Below, piece after piece: positions 1-19,859 of a DNA stretch of 64,000 nucleotides. The stretch is from positions 15,459,822 to 15,523,821 of the forward strand of contig NC_135570.1 of assembly GCF_964340395.1 (NCBI RefSeq), written 5' to 3'. The first letter of the stretch is position 1. Each line of letters starts with the position of its first letter. This stretch comes from Glandiceps talaboti. Its lineage: Eukaryota > Hemichordata > Enteropneusta > Spengelidae. The position numbers were made by a program, and so were the translations under genes. The notes under the pieces are model-generated. The model made no database searches, was not told the DNA's origin, and worked only from the letters and a program-made list of their open reading frames with translations.

Positions 1-904
1 TACCTCACATATTTCTCGGTGATTTTTTTTCAGCAAACATTACTTCATACATCCAAAAATAGTTTTGTGCACATTGATTAAACAGACTCCTCTGTTTAGA
101 AATTGCGGATTATTTTGGAACCCTAGTTACAACAAAACAATGATTTCGTAACTTAGTCTGTGGGGCCGTTGGGCAATATGTGCTGGGAAAGTATTAAACG
201 TATACATATACATTTTATTGATCATGGTAATACGTGCGTGTGAACCCATGACCAGTTTACAAGATCGCCTATCACCTCAATATCTCTCCCCGCACCTCAT
301 TTGAACGTCATTTATATGCTTCACAGCCGTTCAATTTGCTTGGTTTGCGGTGTTTAGGTTACACGAGGGAAAGTCTCTCACTGTCGTGTCCTGGTCTGAG
401 TTTTCATTTTCACGAAGTGAATGAGTCACTGCATTAGATCGATCCATACACCGTGCAGGCTTTTGATACCCACTGCGCTGTTGCCAACAACACCACCAAA
501 CGTGTACAAACCTTAACCTAATGTTTATTTCACACTCTGTCATAATTATGTTGTAAACTCGACTAACACCTCTGATCGAACACGGTTAAAACATGTTTCC
601 CGCCACGCTAAGGTATTCATTCAACTTTTCAAGGGGCACTACTTTGGTGACCAGATTTGCAAATCAAAACCCTCACACTGTACAGGTACCTGCACGATAT
701 TTAAACCCCAACCTCAGATTTCTATAGATGTCTGAGCCCAACAATAAACGAGGGTCAGAATACTATGCAACACATAACTGCGCTGTCAAATTGAACGTGA
801 GGGAATTTCTCACTCGTCGACACTGACTCGAGAATTTCCACTTAAACGCCAACAGAAATGAGATGGCTGGTTTGTTTGTTGATATATGTTTTCATTCGAC
901 TTAC
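1..904. other. Probable first intron of the neuregulin-like gene (minus strand)
   Basis: If the exon at 905-1307 is real, this stretch is the start of its first intron, read right to left from the GT at 904-903. I find no Ig-like or EGF-like exon in it. The small open frame at 331-543 (minus) is cysteine-rich but matches nothing I recognise and has no good splice boundaries. Confidence 0.4.
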
Positions 905-1307
905 CGCAATCATCGCACACAATCCCCCGGATCGCTCGAAGTTCGGCTTTCGTAGGAGGAACGGGGTTTGAGTCAACAACATAATTCGATTCCCCATCGA
1001 CTTCACGAATAAATAAAATGTATTTTTCCCCTATTTGAAGTTCCTCTACATTAAGAATGCATGGTTCATCTGTTCCAAACCCTGAGATAATAATTTCCTG
1101 AAGTTCTAGCTCCGATTTATGAAGCTTTGTAACTTCAACAGTCACTGAGTTCGTGCTGTCATCTGTCCTCTGGATTATTCCTTCGAGTACTATCGGTGCC
1201 GTGTACGCTTTCAACTCGATGCTGAGTTCCGAGTCCGTGTCCGGCGTACATGCCGCACAAAATGCGATCAAAGTGCACACAAATATCGCTAGTGAGTTCC
1301 TCTCCAT
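905..1307 (-). CDS. Neuregulin-like first exon (signal peptide plus N-terminal domain), partial gene
   Basis: The exon begins with ATG at 1307 (G at -3, G at +4) and runs 403 nt to a strong donor, ...GATTGCG|GTAAGTCG, with the GT at 904-903, leaving phase 1. The peptide opens with a signal-peptide-like stretch (MERNS then a hydrophobic core LAIFVCTLIAFCAAC). It continues with 'APIVLEG', a beta-rich segment, 'GEKYILFI' and a closing 'VCDDCG'. By memory this layout follows the N-terminal domain of type II neuregulins (VVxEGKV ... RYIFFxEP ... ILCxxCA), which also ends in a Cys-x-x-Cys just before a phase-1 junction to the Ig-domain exon. In that family the mature protein is an EGF-type ligand of ErbB receptors, secreted or shed from a membrane precursor. 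The Ig, EGF and membrane exons would lie outside the window to the left. The assignment rests on pattern memory, not alignment. Another secreted OB-fold/NTR-like domain is the main alternative. Confidence 0.5.
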
Positions 1308-9191
<7,884 letters not shown>

Positions 9192-9239
<48 letters not shown>

Positions 9240-9413
9240 TACATACATACATACATACATACATACATACATACATACATACATACACACATACATACAC
9301 ACACACTCACACACACACACACATACATACATACATACATACATACATACATACATACATACATACATACATACATACATACATACATACATACATACAT
9401 TACATACATACAT
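9192..9413. repeat. Compound (CA)n/(CATA)n microsatellite
   Basis: A (CA)n run changes into (CATA)n, is interrupted by a second CA/CT block near 9296-9322 and returns to (CATA)n. Open frames across it on both strands (Thr/His/Tyr-rich and Cys/Val/Met-rich) are repeat artefacts. Confidence 0.97.
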
Positions 9414-9681
9414 TGTAACTGTTGATGCCTTTTTCTAAATCAAACAGCCACGTGTTACTTTGGGTTTCTTTGCCTGTTTTTTTAGGATTAAATTCACGGT
9501 CCAAGCAATGTTCGTTGAACTATTAAGGAAATGGTCGAATACCCATATTTTACAATACCTTTCAATACGTAGGTTAGCTGCTCAGCTGTTTTTCTTTGTC
9601 AATATACAGGGCCACTCATCTATGGACGAATGATTTTTGTCAAAGGCTGAAATTATTGTCTCATTATTGGCGTCATTTTAA

Positions 9682-10048
9682 AGTTAGCCTACCTGTAGTC
9701 TCGAACAAGTCACAGTACAACTACATTATTTCAGCTACTCTAACAGTCATTTTGATTGTTTGAATTTTCTGGACTAGCGAAATTAAAAGAAAAAAGAAAA
9801 AAGAAAAAAAGAAAACAGGATAGCTGAAATAGTGTAGTAGTGTTAGTCCTTCAAGACTACAGGTAGGCTATAGTTAGGATAGCTAAAATAGTGTAGTAGT
9901 GTTAGTCCTTCAAGACTACAGGTAGGCTACAGTTAGGATAGCTGAAATAGTGTAGTAGTGTTAGTTCTTCAAGACTACAGGTAGACTATAGTTAGGATAG
10001 CTGAAATAGTACCGTAGTTGTCACAGTGTTAGTTCCTCGAGACTACAG
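9682..10048. mobile_element. Small foldback element with internal 59 bp tandem repeats
   Basis: The left arm (9682-9745) reads 'agcctacctgtagtctcgaa ... tatttcagctactctaac'. The same sequence returns in reverse complement at about 9991-10048, including the matched blocks 'gtagttgtcacagtg' and 'ctcgagactacag'. Between the arms are about 3.9 direct copies of a 59 bp unit starting 'tagctgaaatagtgtagtag', at 9821, 9880, 9939 and 9998. An A-rich tract (9784-9815) separates the left arm from the array. There is no coding capacity. The architecture is that of a foldback or MITE-like non-autonomous element. I could not define target-site duplications. Confidence 0.6.
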
Positions 10049-10055
10049 ATATACA

Positions 10056-11620
10056 CGTATAGGTCACGTCAAGCTATAGATTAGCAGAAAAGTAATGAAT
10101 GTGTACTTCGTGTACTGTTGGACATTCGTTTCAACTTAATTTAAGCGATTCACGAATTTGTCTTCTGTCGCTTACTCCTCTAAATGACCCTCATATATTC
10201 TGTAACCCTTTGTGCAAGTTTGTTTTCTTCACTGTGAATTATTGTGTCTGTGCGTGTACTCCTCGAAGATGACCCGCCCTTGTCCCGGATCACCTCTCCT
10301 TTTCAGTCTTGCCAGGTCGACCTAGACAAAATTAATTACCTGAAATCATCGTCTTATCAACAAGAGATGAAAGATCCCATGCTCTCGTTGACACGCTATG
10401 TATAAAGTCTCCTGTATTACTGATTTCTGTATCGTCTTTTAAAGGCCGGCGTTTCAGTCCCAGGTTATTGCACTCGTGTTATCTTATTTAGCGGGGTCAT
10501 AATGATTATACAGAATAACTTTTTTCTAGAGCTCTGTCAGACAGCTGTTTTTTTAACACCTGGATTTTAATCCTAACTCGAACTGGGACTAGTTCTAATT
10601 TTGTGCTATGTAACTAAGCACATACGTACAACCTCAAACCACTTTTCTACAATGGTGTGAGGTACAACACATAGATAACTGTAAAAATGTCAAAAGTTGA
10701 ATAAAAAGTGTGCCCAAATTTTGAATTTGTAGGATGTCATATTTTGTCACTTTTATCAGCCATATTTCTTCAAAAAGTATGCGTCAATATTTCTTAACAG
10801 GGTGTGGATCCTGCAAAAGTGCTAATTTATTCAAAATCAATAACGCACGTCGGCCAAAACTTCATGCATTTTTCACTGTACGATTGACACGAAGTTACTT
10901 GAATTCTATTAAGGGTAAACAGAAGTCTTCCGGACTTTTGACACACTTTATCGATATACACATACACAGCCGCCCGTATCATACATAGTTCTCATTCCGA
11001 GTGTGTGGACCTAGTAGCTTGTTATAAACGACATAGCAAGTAATACGGGTACCATTCACAAAACAGAATGTTTTGATAAGCCCAATAGCTTCCGGAGGAT
11101 GTGTACCTATGCACTCCAGGTGCGATGGTAATTGATATAAAATACATCCTGAAGTATAAATTGCCGATAGCAGTCCATCACATAAACTAGGATATTAATT
11201 TACATGAATATTTTCCATTTTAGTTGATATTTGAAAACGTCACCGTCAACCTCGTTCGCGGCCAACTTTTGACTCTTCCGAACCTCGCTGTAATTCATGC
11301 AAGGGGCTGATTAGAAAATGTCTTCTTTTTTTAATATAGTGCATTAAAGAGGTTACAAAACTAATAAAAGTAGAAGAATTATTTTCTATAGTGATGAGCA
11401 ATATGTTATCAAATCAAATCATATTTATACTTCAGTAAGCATTTTAAGATTTGCTTACAACTGTACATAATTATATACATTGTATGGTCTATTGCCATGG
11501 AAACACTCGACTCGTCCTTTCAATGAAAAAGTGAAAGTAGCAAAGAGAGTCGTCTTTTGATATTTGAAGAAGGAAAATGAAATTATTTATACATCTTCCT
11601 CTTTTTACCTTAGAGATTTA
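10056..11620. other. Gene-free interval
   Basis: No recognisable exon, RNA gene or ordered repeat. Short open frames such as 10734-10988 have no motif support. Confidence 0.45.
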
Positions 11621-11639
11621 TATATTGGGCTTTATATGT

Positions 11640-12130
11640 ATAATACTGCCACGACAAGTCAATGAGCTGCCCCCCTCCCATCGTTCTTTACAATACTGTC
11701 ACGACAAGTCGCCGGGCTGCCCCCGTGCTCTCGCCCCCTCATCCTTCTTTATAATACTATCACGACAGTTGCGGGGTGCCCCCCCTCTTGCCCTCCCTCC
11801 CATCCATCTCGCGCCCCCGTTTCTTACCACCCTCTCTCCCCCAGCCCTCTCCCCCACGAAACGCATATCATAGGGAACACATATGACCTGGAAAACTATG
11901 ACTCACTAAAAGTCAGTTTTTAACAACCGTGGGACAAAACCTCACAAAAAGTCCAGGGCTATCCCCTTCGCCCTCTCTCCCATTCATCTCTTCACCCCCA
12001 TTTCTTACCACCCTCTCTCCCTTTGTCCCCTCCTCACGAAACGTAGATTATAGGGAACACACATGGCCGAGACAACCATATGGCTCACCCAAAGTCAGTT
12101 TCATAAACTGTGGGACACAACCGCACGTCT
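11640..12130. repeat. C-rich nested tandem repeats
   Basis: The first part (11640-11790) holds three diverged units containing 'ataatactgccacgacaagt' followed by a C-rich stretch. The second part is two copies of a longer unit (about 11797-11940 and 11975-12125) sharing 'tttcttaccaccctctctcc', 'cacgaaacg', 'tagggaacacaca/tatg', 'aaagtcagttt' and 'tgggacaaaacc'. The apparent proline-rich ORFs are consequences of the C-rich repeat. Confidence 0.7.
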
Positions 12131-12553
12131 TGAGAATTGGGTCGCTTTTCATAGAAAACAATTTCTATACAGAACCGCTCGACCGGTACTCGCATGCTAA
12201 ATATATGTGTGCTCATTGTCAAAATTTCCGGTCTACGGGAGGGGGACCGAGATGATGACCTCAGCGACTGTGTTGCATTCTGTTATAATGAGGTAGGTGA
12301 AGCCTGATATTGATGACGTCACACTTCACACAATACTTGTTCGATTTATGCGTCTCGCACTTTTAATAGTGACATCAATATTATGACTTCGCCAACTTTG
12401 GGCAATACATCACTTCCCTAAAGCAACGAAATCGGTCTGCAACCACTACCAGGCGTCTGTGGTTTACCACAAGGCACTCCTCAGGCGACTTACGTATTAG
12501 CTTCCGATGATATGTATATGTATTCGAATTCAGAATGTATACCTCGTTCAATT

Positions 12554-12886
12554 GTATAGTATAGTACAGTATAGTATAGTATAGTATAGTATAGTATAGT
12601 ATAGTATAGTATAGTATAGTACAGTACAGTACAGTACAGTACAGTACAGTACAGTACAGTACAGTAGAGTGTGGTGTAGTGTAGTGTAGTGTAGTGTAGT
12701 GTAGTGTAGTGTAGTGTAGTGTAGTATAGTGTAGTGTGGTGTGGTGTGGTGTGGTGTGGTGTAGTGCGGTGCGGTGCGGTGCGGTGCGGTGTAGTGTAGT
12801 GTAGTGTAGTGTAGTGCAGTGTAGTGCAGTGCAGTGCAGTGCAGTACAGTATAGTACAGTATAGTATAGTATAGTATATTATAGTT
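12554..12886. repeat. Pentanucleotide satellite with nested variant blocks
   Basis: About 66 units of a 5 bp repeat, NNNGT or AGT-ending. Variants are grouped in runs rather than mixed: ATAGT, ACAGT, GTAGT, GTGGT, GCGGT, then GTAGT, GCAGT, ACAGT and ATAGT again. No interruptions in the 5 bp phase were noticed over most of the array. Confidence 0.9.
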
Positions 12887-13030
12887 TATTTGACATGAAA
12901 TAATGTAAGAAATACATTATCTATAGTCAAAAACATACAAAAACAACAAGAACAAAGATAATAGATAAATATAAATATAAAAATAAATAAAACATTAATT
13001 GTATGATACACTGATCATGATCAACTTAAT

Positions 13031-13060
13031 TTGTTGTTGTTGTTGTTGTTGTTGTTGTTG
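13031..13060. repeat. (TTG)10 microsatellite
   Basis: A pure trinucleotide run inside otherwise unremarkable AT-rich sequence. The poly-leucine ORF start across it is not considered a gene. Confidence 0.95.
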
Positions 13061-15727
13061 ATTTACAGAAGGAACATCAACTTAAAGAATATTATTCCAA
13101 GAGAAAATATATTGAAATGTTTGAGAGTAGAGTGGCCGATAGTGTGGTGTTGTCCCTCGTCGAGAACGGACCACGTTGGCATCCAGACTATTACATGTAA
13201 ATTGGCTGATAATGTGATAGTCTCTCGGAGCTGACAACAGAAATGGTTTTTGATCAGATCATCTCACACTTGTTTACTGAAGAAGTAATGAAAAGTGCTA
13301 TATCGACATTTATATCTCTCATTATTCAATTTGAAAATGTAACCTCTCAACCCCTAATCCCAATTTGCGATTTCTACTCCCCATTTTAATTAATAATTCA
13401 TCCGTTATAGTGAAATGATGCCCCACCACTATATATAGTTGTACACAGGTGATAAAGGGTGATCTCTACACTGCAACATACCTGATTGAAAATTCATGTC
13501 AATTTTTTCAACATTAGTTCTGATTTTAAGTTAATCGTCTTAAATCGATGGCATGTTGGTCATTTTGTCTTTAGTGTTCGTTCAAGGACTTGATGATCAT
13601 AAAAGTGACACAGTTTTTTTTACACGTGACCCCATTTTAGGACAAAGTTGGTGAACAAAAAACACATGATGCATGTACATATATGTGAAGATAATACACA
13701 TATTTAGGAACTAATCCACACCGACACACGCAGTCTGAGTGGTGTGCCAGAGTATGCAACAAACCAAGAGGCTTGGTAGTCAAAAGTGGCATTTTTCGAA
13801 TATTTTGGTAACCAAAAAATTACGTCACTCATCACTCGTTGCGAATTTCTATTAGTTTCTAAAACGTGTCGTAGTAGTTGACGTAATACAACTATACATG
13901 GATAAGTCACCCAACCCATAAAGTCAGAAAAGTCACCCAACCCAGTCAGAGAATGCTGCCCTTTAGCATTATACTTTATTGCAATACGTAAGATAGAAGG
14001 TACGCAGACGACTAGACTACATATGTTACAATCAAGTGGAATTTCAATACAGTCACGTGACAGTCATTTACAATCTGTCAACTTCGTTTACAGGTATGAC
14101 AACAAATGCGGGTCTGTGAAATCCATTGCATTCACAACATTCTACCCTGATCTGAGCAAAGATCAGCAAATATCTCAGGTCTTATCGGAATCCTCCGGTT
14201 ATTAGTCGCTTCCGTTTTCATTTTACATGACGCAGAACATAAACAAAAAAGTTAATAACGTTTAATTATGATGTCAGTCTCCAGATACAACTTCTGTTCA
14301 ATCGATCAGTGTGTCTTTTGAAAATATTTTCCTGGTGATTAATTATCATCTGAGAGTATCTGGTTCTCGTTCAAATGTACTTTTTGATGTAGAACCCGGA
14401 TGTAGGGGTGTTGACCTGTTAGAGATGGTCCATTTTATGGTTCTCCAGCGATTTATGTCACCCCACCCCGACGACTTCATCCTCCCCTCCCAAGAACTCC
14501 ACCCCCCATCGACGACATTCGACGTCCATCAAGAATCCCGTTGATATCCATAAATGTACTTTCAGCCTCTCTGTTTCCTCCTTCTACTACCCCCCGCCCC
14601 TCTTTCTTTTCTCCACTTCACAAATCTCCCATTTCTGAGAGAAATACGAATTTGAAATCTTATACGAAGCTCTAAATATACAAATTTACTGGGTATAATG
14701 AAATAGCGTGGAAGAGTTGAGGTGTTCAACATAATCAGAGTTGTTCTAAACTGGAAACATATCATTTCAATTCATGTTAAGTACATGAATATAAGCAAGA
14801 AAATAGGATTTATTTTTACACAAAATATGTATGTTGTGTTTCTCCAGTATCATTAGAATTTGTCTATAAATCTTTAACCTTCATTTGTTAAAATCTCTGC
14901 AGAGTTCACTCCCAGGTCTATGGTTTGAGACAACGCGTGGCCACTGACTTGAAATGGCTGATTCTGGCACTATCTCCAAGGTGAACGTTTCTACTTACTT
15001 ACGATAATGTCGTAAAGTCATTAGACCAAGGATGATTCATCGTTTTCCTACTTATTTACGCGGCAAATGATAAGATGGTTGGTATTTTACTCTCCTGGGG
15101 AGATTCCAACTCCATTTGGTATCATTTAATATAAAACTCAAATTGGTACCTAGATTTCGAATATTGAATGACAGCTGATAATGGCAATAATATTGATTAA
15201 AAGGTCACGTCAAATTGAAAACATCTGAAGAGTGTCCTTGTGTAAACTTGAGCAAGCAAGTGGTCTGAATATGAGCCGTGAAAGAGTGGTTTAAATACGA
15301 GCTACTCCACTACCTGGTCTGAGGTATGGTTAAAACTAATGGCAAGGTTACCGTCATGTACATTCGTGTATGGGGAATTTCCACACCAACAGTATTGCAT
15401 GGCATAACAGTCTTGTAAGGAAACTCAGTTCTTGATGAAATGTAAAAATCCTCTTTTTTTACACATTTTGTTTGGTTTCGATTATTGTCGAATTCGTCCG
15501 TGACCAAGCATTTAAGCTTACAATGAACATATAGTACTGCATCGTAAGCTGAATTTGATGAAAGATGAACTCTTGATTTGATTTGAATTAAGACAGGTGT
15601 ACGTTTATCAAAACCGAGATTCGTTTTCAGGAAAGCTGCATTGCCCGAGTAACCTTGTAAAGTCGTGGGTCGTGGGAGCTATTTCATTTCAAAATACGAA
15701 CCAAGTCCCATCTGTAGCGTGGAGCAG
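13061..15727. other. Gene-free interval
   Basis: Only short unsupported open frames were found. I saw no splice-bounded exon, RNA gene or repeat family. Confidence 0.45.
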
Positions 15728-15761
15728 AAAGATAGTTTTAGCTTCCCTATTAAAGGGAAAG

Positions 15762-15823
<62 letters not shown>

Positions 15824-16230
15824 CATCATTTTCTCGAATAAGGTTGGCTCAATTCAAACGAAGTTTGATACACGTATACTTTTGAATAATGGCTAGAAGT
15901 GAGTATGTACAAATTGCATATATTAATTTGGTATATACATTGATGATAATATGTAATGCACACTAATGTAATATAGTTTGCTGATATGGTTTCAAATGTA
16001 ATCAGTCATTTGCATAATTAATAATGTTCCTTTTAATTAGACAAGATGTAAACCAAACTTATAATTTCATATAATTTGGTACCTACATTGATTATAACAA
16101 AGTGCACGTGTCTTATAAAGCTTGTTGATTAAGATATCTGACTGATTAATTTGCATAATTAATGATAATTAGGCAATATCTTAAGCTCAGAATTTTGCAT
16201 TCTAGCAATGTATGATGTGTAAGAACAAAT
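15728..16230 (-). mobile_element. Pearl/HINE-like non-autonomous element, copy 1 (reverse orientation)
   Basis: Read on the minus strand the order is: AT-rich monomers with 'atgcaaatta'-type cores (about 15900-16200), then a conserved block matching 'gtatcaaacttcgtttgaat' at about 15822-15875, then a microsatellite, here (AC)n at 15763-15821. A short hairpin 'tccctttaataggga' ends the element near 15745-15760. The same modules recur elsewhere in this window in the same order. This is the layout of bivalve pearl elements and Helentron-associated elements. No protein is encoded. Confidence 0.55.
15763..15821. repeat. (GT)n microsatellite
   Basis: A pure GT run of about 29 units, lying between the hairpin and the conserved block of the element described at 15728-16230. 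Confidence 0.97.
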
Positions 16231-16330
16231 ATGTAACTTATGGACGACATTCGATGAAAGTACGTTCACCTTTTAATGGTGGTGATCAGTGTGTCTGTCT
16301 GGTCTTGATTTATCAGTAACACCAAATGAT

Positions 16331-17950
16331 TATTGTATTGAATTATACATGACAACAAAACTAGTAAATGTATAGTATATTTGACTTGGGTTGTTTTCCA
16401 AGCAATGTATTCACCAAAACAATTCAATGTCTCTTAAAGTTAGGTCAATATGTGATCAATTTACTTCGATGGGAATAATCAACGCTATTACAATTATTCT
16501 AGCTCAACCCCCCTCCCCCCATTACCATGAATTGAGAGGGGACCAGGCTTCAAAATTTGACTGTCTTAAAAATCCCAAACTTGAAAAATAATGGAAATAA
16601 ACAATCCATTTCAAACATTGATCACTATCTGTACAAAAATATCAAATAATGCTGAAAATTAGCTAGCTGTCGATTTAATCTTTATACTTCTAACTCCCTT
16701 TAATTTTTCTCAATTCCCTTCCCTCTTAAAAATACATATTCAATGGAATTTAAAAAGTCCTAATATTATTGTTTACTTGTTTTGGAATTTGATAGCCCAG
16801 AGTACTTTTTAACTGGTCACCTGGTCATTTGGAGACCGATTGGATGTCCAAAGCTCTAGCGATACACAGGGGGCCATTCAGATCATACGGGGCGGGAGTC
16901 TCATACATCCGTCAAATTTTAGTGGAACTCATTATGATGGAGTAGAAGTGTCATTGGATGATTCGATTCGGACCAGTTAATTCAATTAAAGTTATATGAT
17001 TGACGTGGAACTAGGAACACGTGACTAAACTTCAGCCCAGCTATTTGTAGCAGAGACAAGTATAGTCTTATCAACCTCATTCAGGGTTAGTCTTCTTGAA
17101 AACATCGTTTGATACGTGTAAAGAAAATGTTAATATGCTAAAATAATTTGTTAAATTTATTAGCCAGGCCGAGTGCTTTCGACTCCGCAAGGAATATACT
17201 TTACAAGTTTAGCAGGGAAAAAAATAAAACAAAGAATCGGCAGGACAATGCATTTGGTACTCAGACTATGACAGGACAAGACAGGACAAGACAGGAGAGG
17301 AGAGAAACACACGAGAAAAGATAAAGACAATATACAACAAAAGCAAGACACCAACAAAGGAAAACAAAACAAAACAGAACAATTACCAATGTTTTCAACA
17401 ATACCTAATATTCTTCTGGGACCACTGAAGTATATTGATTCAACACAAAATAAGAAATAAAAGAGAGAGTTTATAACCCCAGAACAGTCCCTTGAACAAC
17501 TTACCAATGTGCATGTGTAGTATCATTTATCACAACTCTATAAGTAAGACAGTTGAAATCAGACAAGTTGATAGATGGTGGTGATGCCCTTCAAAATACG
17601 ACCTAAATAAATGGTCAGTAAACAACCTTGAATAAAACCCATGATGGTAGATAATCGTGACATAGACAAATGACCGTACTTCACCAGTCTTGTCGTTTTA
17701 GGCAAAATATAAAACAAATTGTGTGTTTCTGATAACCCAACCGACCCTAAACATTTTTATAAACAAAAAAGAAAAAGAAATTCTTTGTCTTCTTAACCTT
17801 CATGCATGTCTGCTTTCTTTCCCCATTGATACCTGTACATCATTCCATCAAAGTACATGTATCACATAATGGGTATTCTGACCGACATTTCGTTTGGTTT
17901 TTGGTCGCGACAATATTTTTCAAAAATAAAAAAAAGAAGAGAGAAGAGTT
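16331..17950. other. Gene-free interval
   Basis: Nothing recognisable as coding. The segment 17260-17470 is A/G-rich on the plus strand with 'aggacaagac' repeats, giving a spurious low-complexity ORF on the minus strand. Confidence 0.45.
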
Positions 17951-17951
17951 A

Positions 17952-18055
17952 AAAAGATAAGATAAGATAAGATAAGATAAAATAAAATAAAATAAAATAA
18001 AATAAAATAAAATAAAATAAAATAAAATAAAATGAAATAAAATAAAAAATAAACT
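17952..18055. repeat. (GATAA)n/(AATAA)n pentanucleotide microsatellite
   Basis: Starts as GATAA units and becomes AAATA/AATAA units with a few interruptions at the right end. Confidence 0.93.
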
Positions 18056-18181
18056 AAAGTAAACTAAAATGCCGTTCTGCTTATCCTATTTTTTGAGGCC
18101 ATGTTATCGAAAACACAATTTTTTTCTTGCTTTATTTAATACTCTTTATTGTTCGCGCAAATTCTCTTCGGGTACTTAAAA

Positions 18182-18310
<129 letters not shown>

Positions 18311-19329
18311 AGAGAACACTTGCGAGGTTGATCACCCAGCCTGCCACGGAGGCTACTTTGATAACTTGGGTTCAAGGAGATCTGTTCTCGTGTTTCTGGT
18401 TTATTTAGATTTCATTTGGACTTGAATGTCACATATCTTTGCCTGTATCTTGCCTCAGGCTATTGATGGCTAGTTGTGTTTCTAAAAAGGGAGGCATGAC
18501 GTCAGTATTCCTGCTTCTGTAAATTTGTCTTCTAGGAGTGCATCCACGGTGAATTATATTGTGCGTGTGGTAACTACATACGCCTATTTGTGCAATGTAA
18601 TATCTTCTTTATCAATTATTTATTTAAGTTTAGTCTAAGAAGGGATGTGTGACGTTGTCTATAAATTTGTCTTCTTGTTGCAGTATATCCACAAAGATCT
18701 CTTTCTTGTGGTCAAGACATCTTATTTTCTGATTACCTCTTCAAAGAGCAGGATGTCTTCATCATGGCAATTGACAAACAAACAAACAAATAAAACATTG
18801 ATAGTACATTGCTCGACAGGCTGACGACGTTTTCTTGACGATAAACACGAGAAGTAGACTCCTTGTCTGACTCCATCAAAATACACACTAGCCACAATGA
18901 CGACTTCCGATTGATTCTTAATCCTGACACGGTCCCGCGGTGTTTGACTACTGACCACAAAAGACTTCTATCTCACGTGCGAATTCTTAGGAAGAACAGA
19001 AAACGAGAACATGAAATAAACATTTTCTCCTTGTGTAAACAGGATTGAAATGACCATGATGTACTGGATTGTCCATTAAAGTCCTCGGCAAACAATTCGT
19101 GTATCTATGAAAGTATATTAGTATGTTTGTTGTCAATGCTCTGTTACTCTAATAAAGTGTGTCTGTGTCGCAAAAGATCAGAAAGTGGTTTAATTAAGTC
19201 AAACAAGCTAGTTTCGTTTTGGCTGTGACGTCAATTACTGTCTGACGTCATCGAGGACAGAGTAAAGAAAGGTACAGTGTAAATAGGGGCAAGAGGTTTA
19301 TAGGAATACGATACATTGAAAGGTGAAAT
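18311..19329. other. Gene-free interval
   Basis: Overlapping short ORFs around 18722-19048 exist on both strands with no motif support. I see nothing else. Confidence 0.4.
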
Positions 19330-19850
19330 ATCGCATGGGGATGAGGTGTGGGCTGAGGAGAAGAGAAGAGAAGAGAAGAGAAGAGAAGAGAAGAGAAGAG
19401 AAGAGAAGAGAAGGGAAGGGAAGGGAAGGGAAGGGGTGGGAAGGGAATGGGTGGTATAGGATGGGTGAAGGTAAGAAAGAAGGGAAGGGGAGGGGAGAAA
19501 ATGAAGGGAAATGGAAGGGACAGAGAGGAGTGGCGAGGAGAAGAGAAAAATGAACGAGGATCGACCATAAGGAATAGAATGGAGGGGAAGAAAGAGAAGG
19601 GTGGGAAAAGAAATGATAGGGAAAAGATTATAGCTTCAGATTATAAAGTAAGAGTAGAGAGGTGAGGAAACAGGCAATCGAGGATGGATTAGAGCGGGGA
19701 GAATAAATGATTGGTGACGAGAAGTTTTGAAACTGAAAAAGAACGGGAAAGGTTGGAAAGAAAAGGTGGGAAGGTTAAGAGAAGGGGGTTTGGGTAAATG
19801 CAAGAGGGCTTGATGGAGAGGACAACCTAAAAATATGAACTTGTAAGTTG
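19330..19850. repeat. Long polypurine/polypyrimidine tract including (GAAGA)n
   Basis: Positions 19357-19434 are a (GAAGA)n/(GAAGG)n array. The purine bias on the plus strand continues, with scattered pyrimidines, to about 19850. ORFs on either strand (Arg/Glu/Lys-rich or Ser/Leu/Pro-rich) follow from composition. Confidence 0.85.
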
Positions 19851-19859
19851 AAGGCGTCT

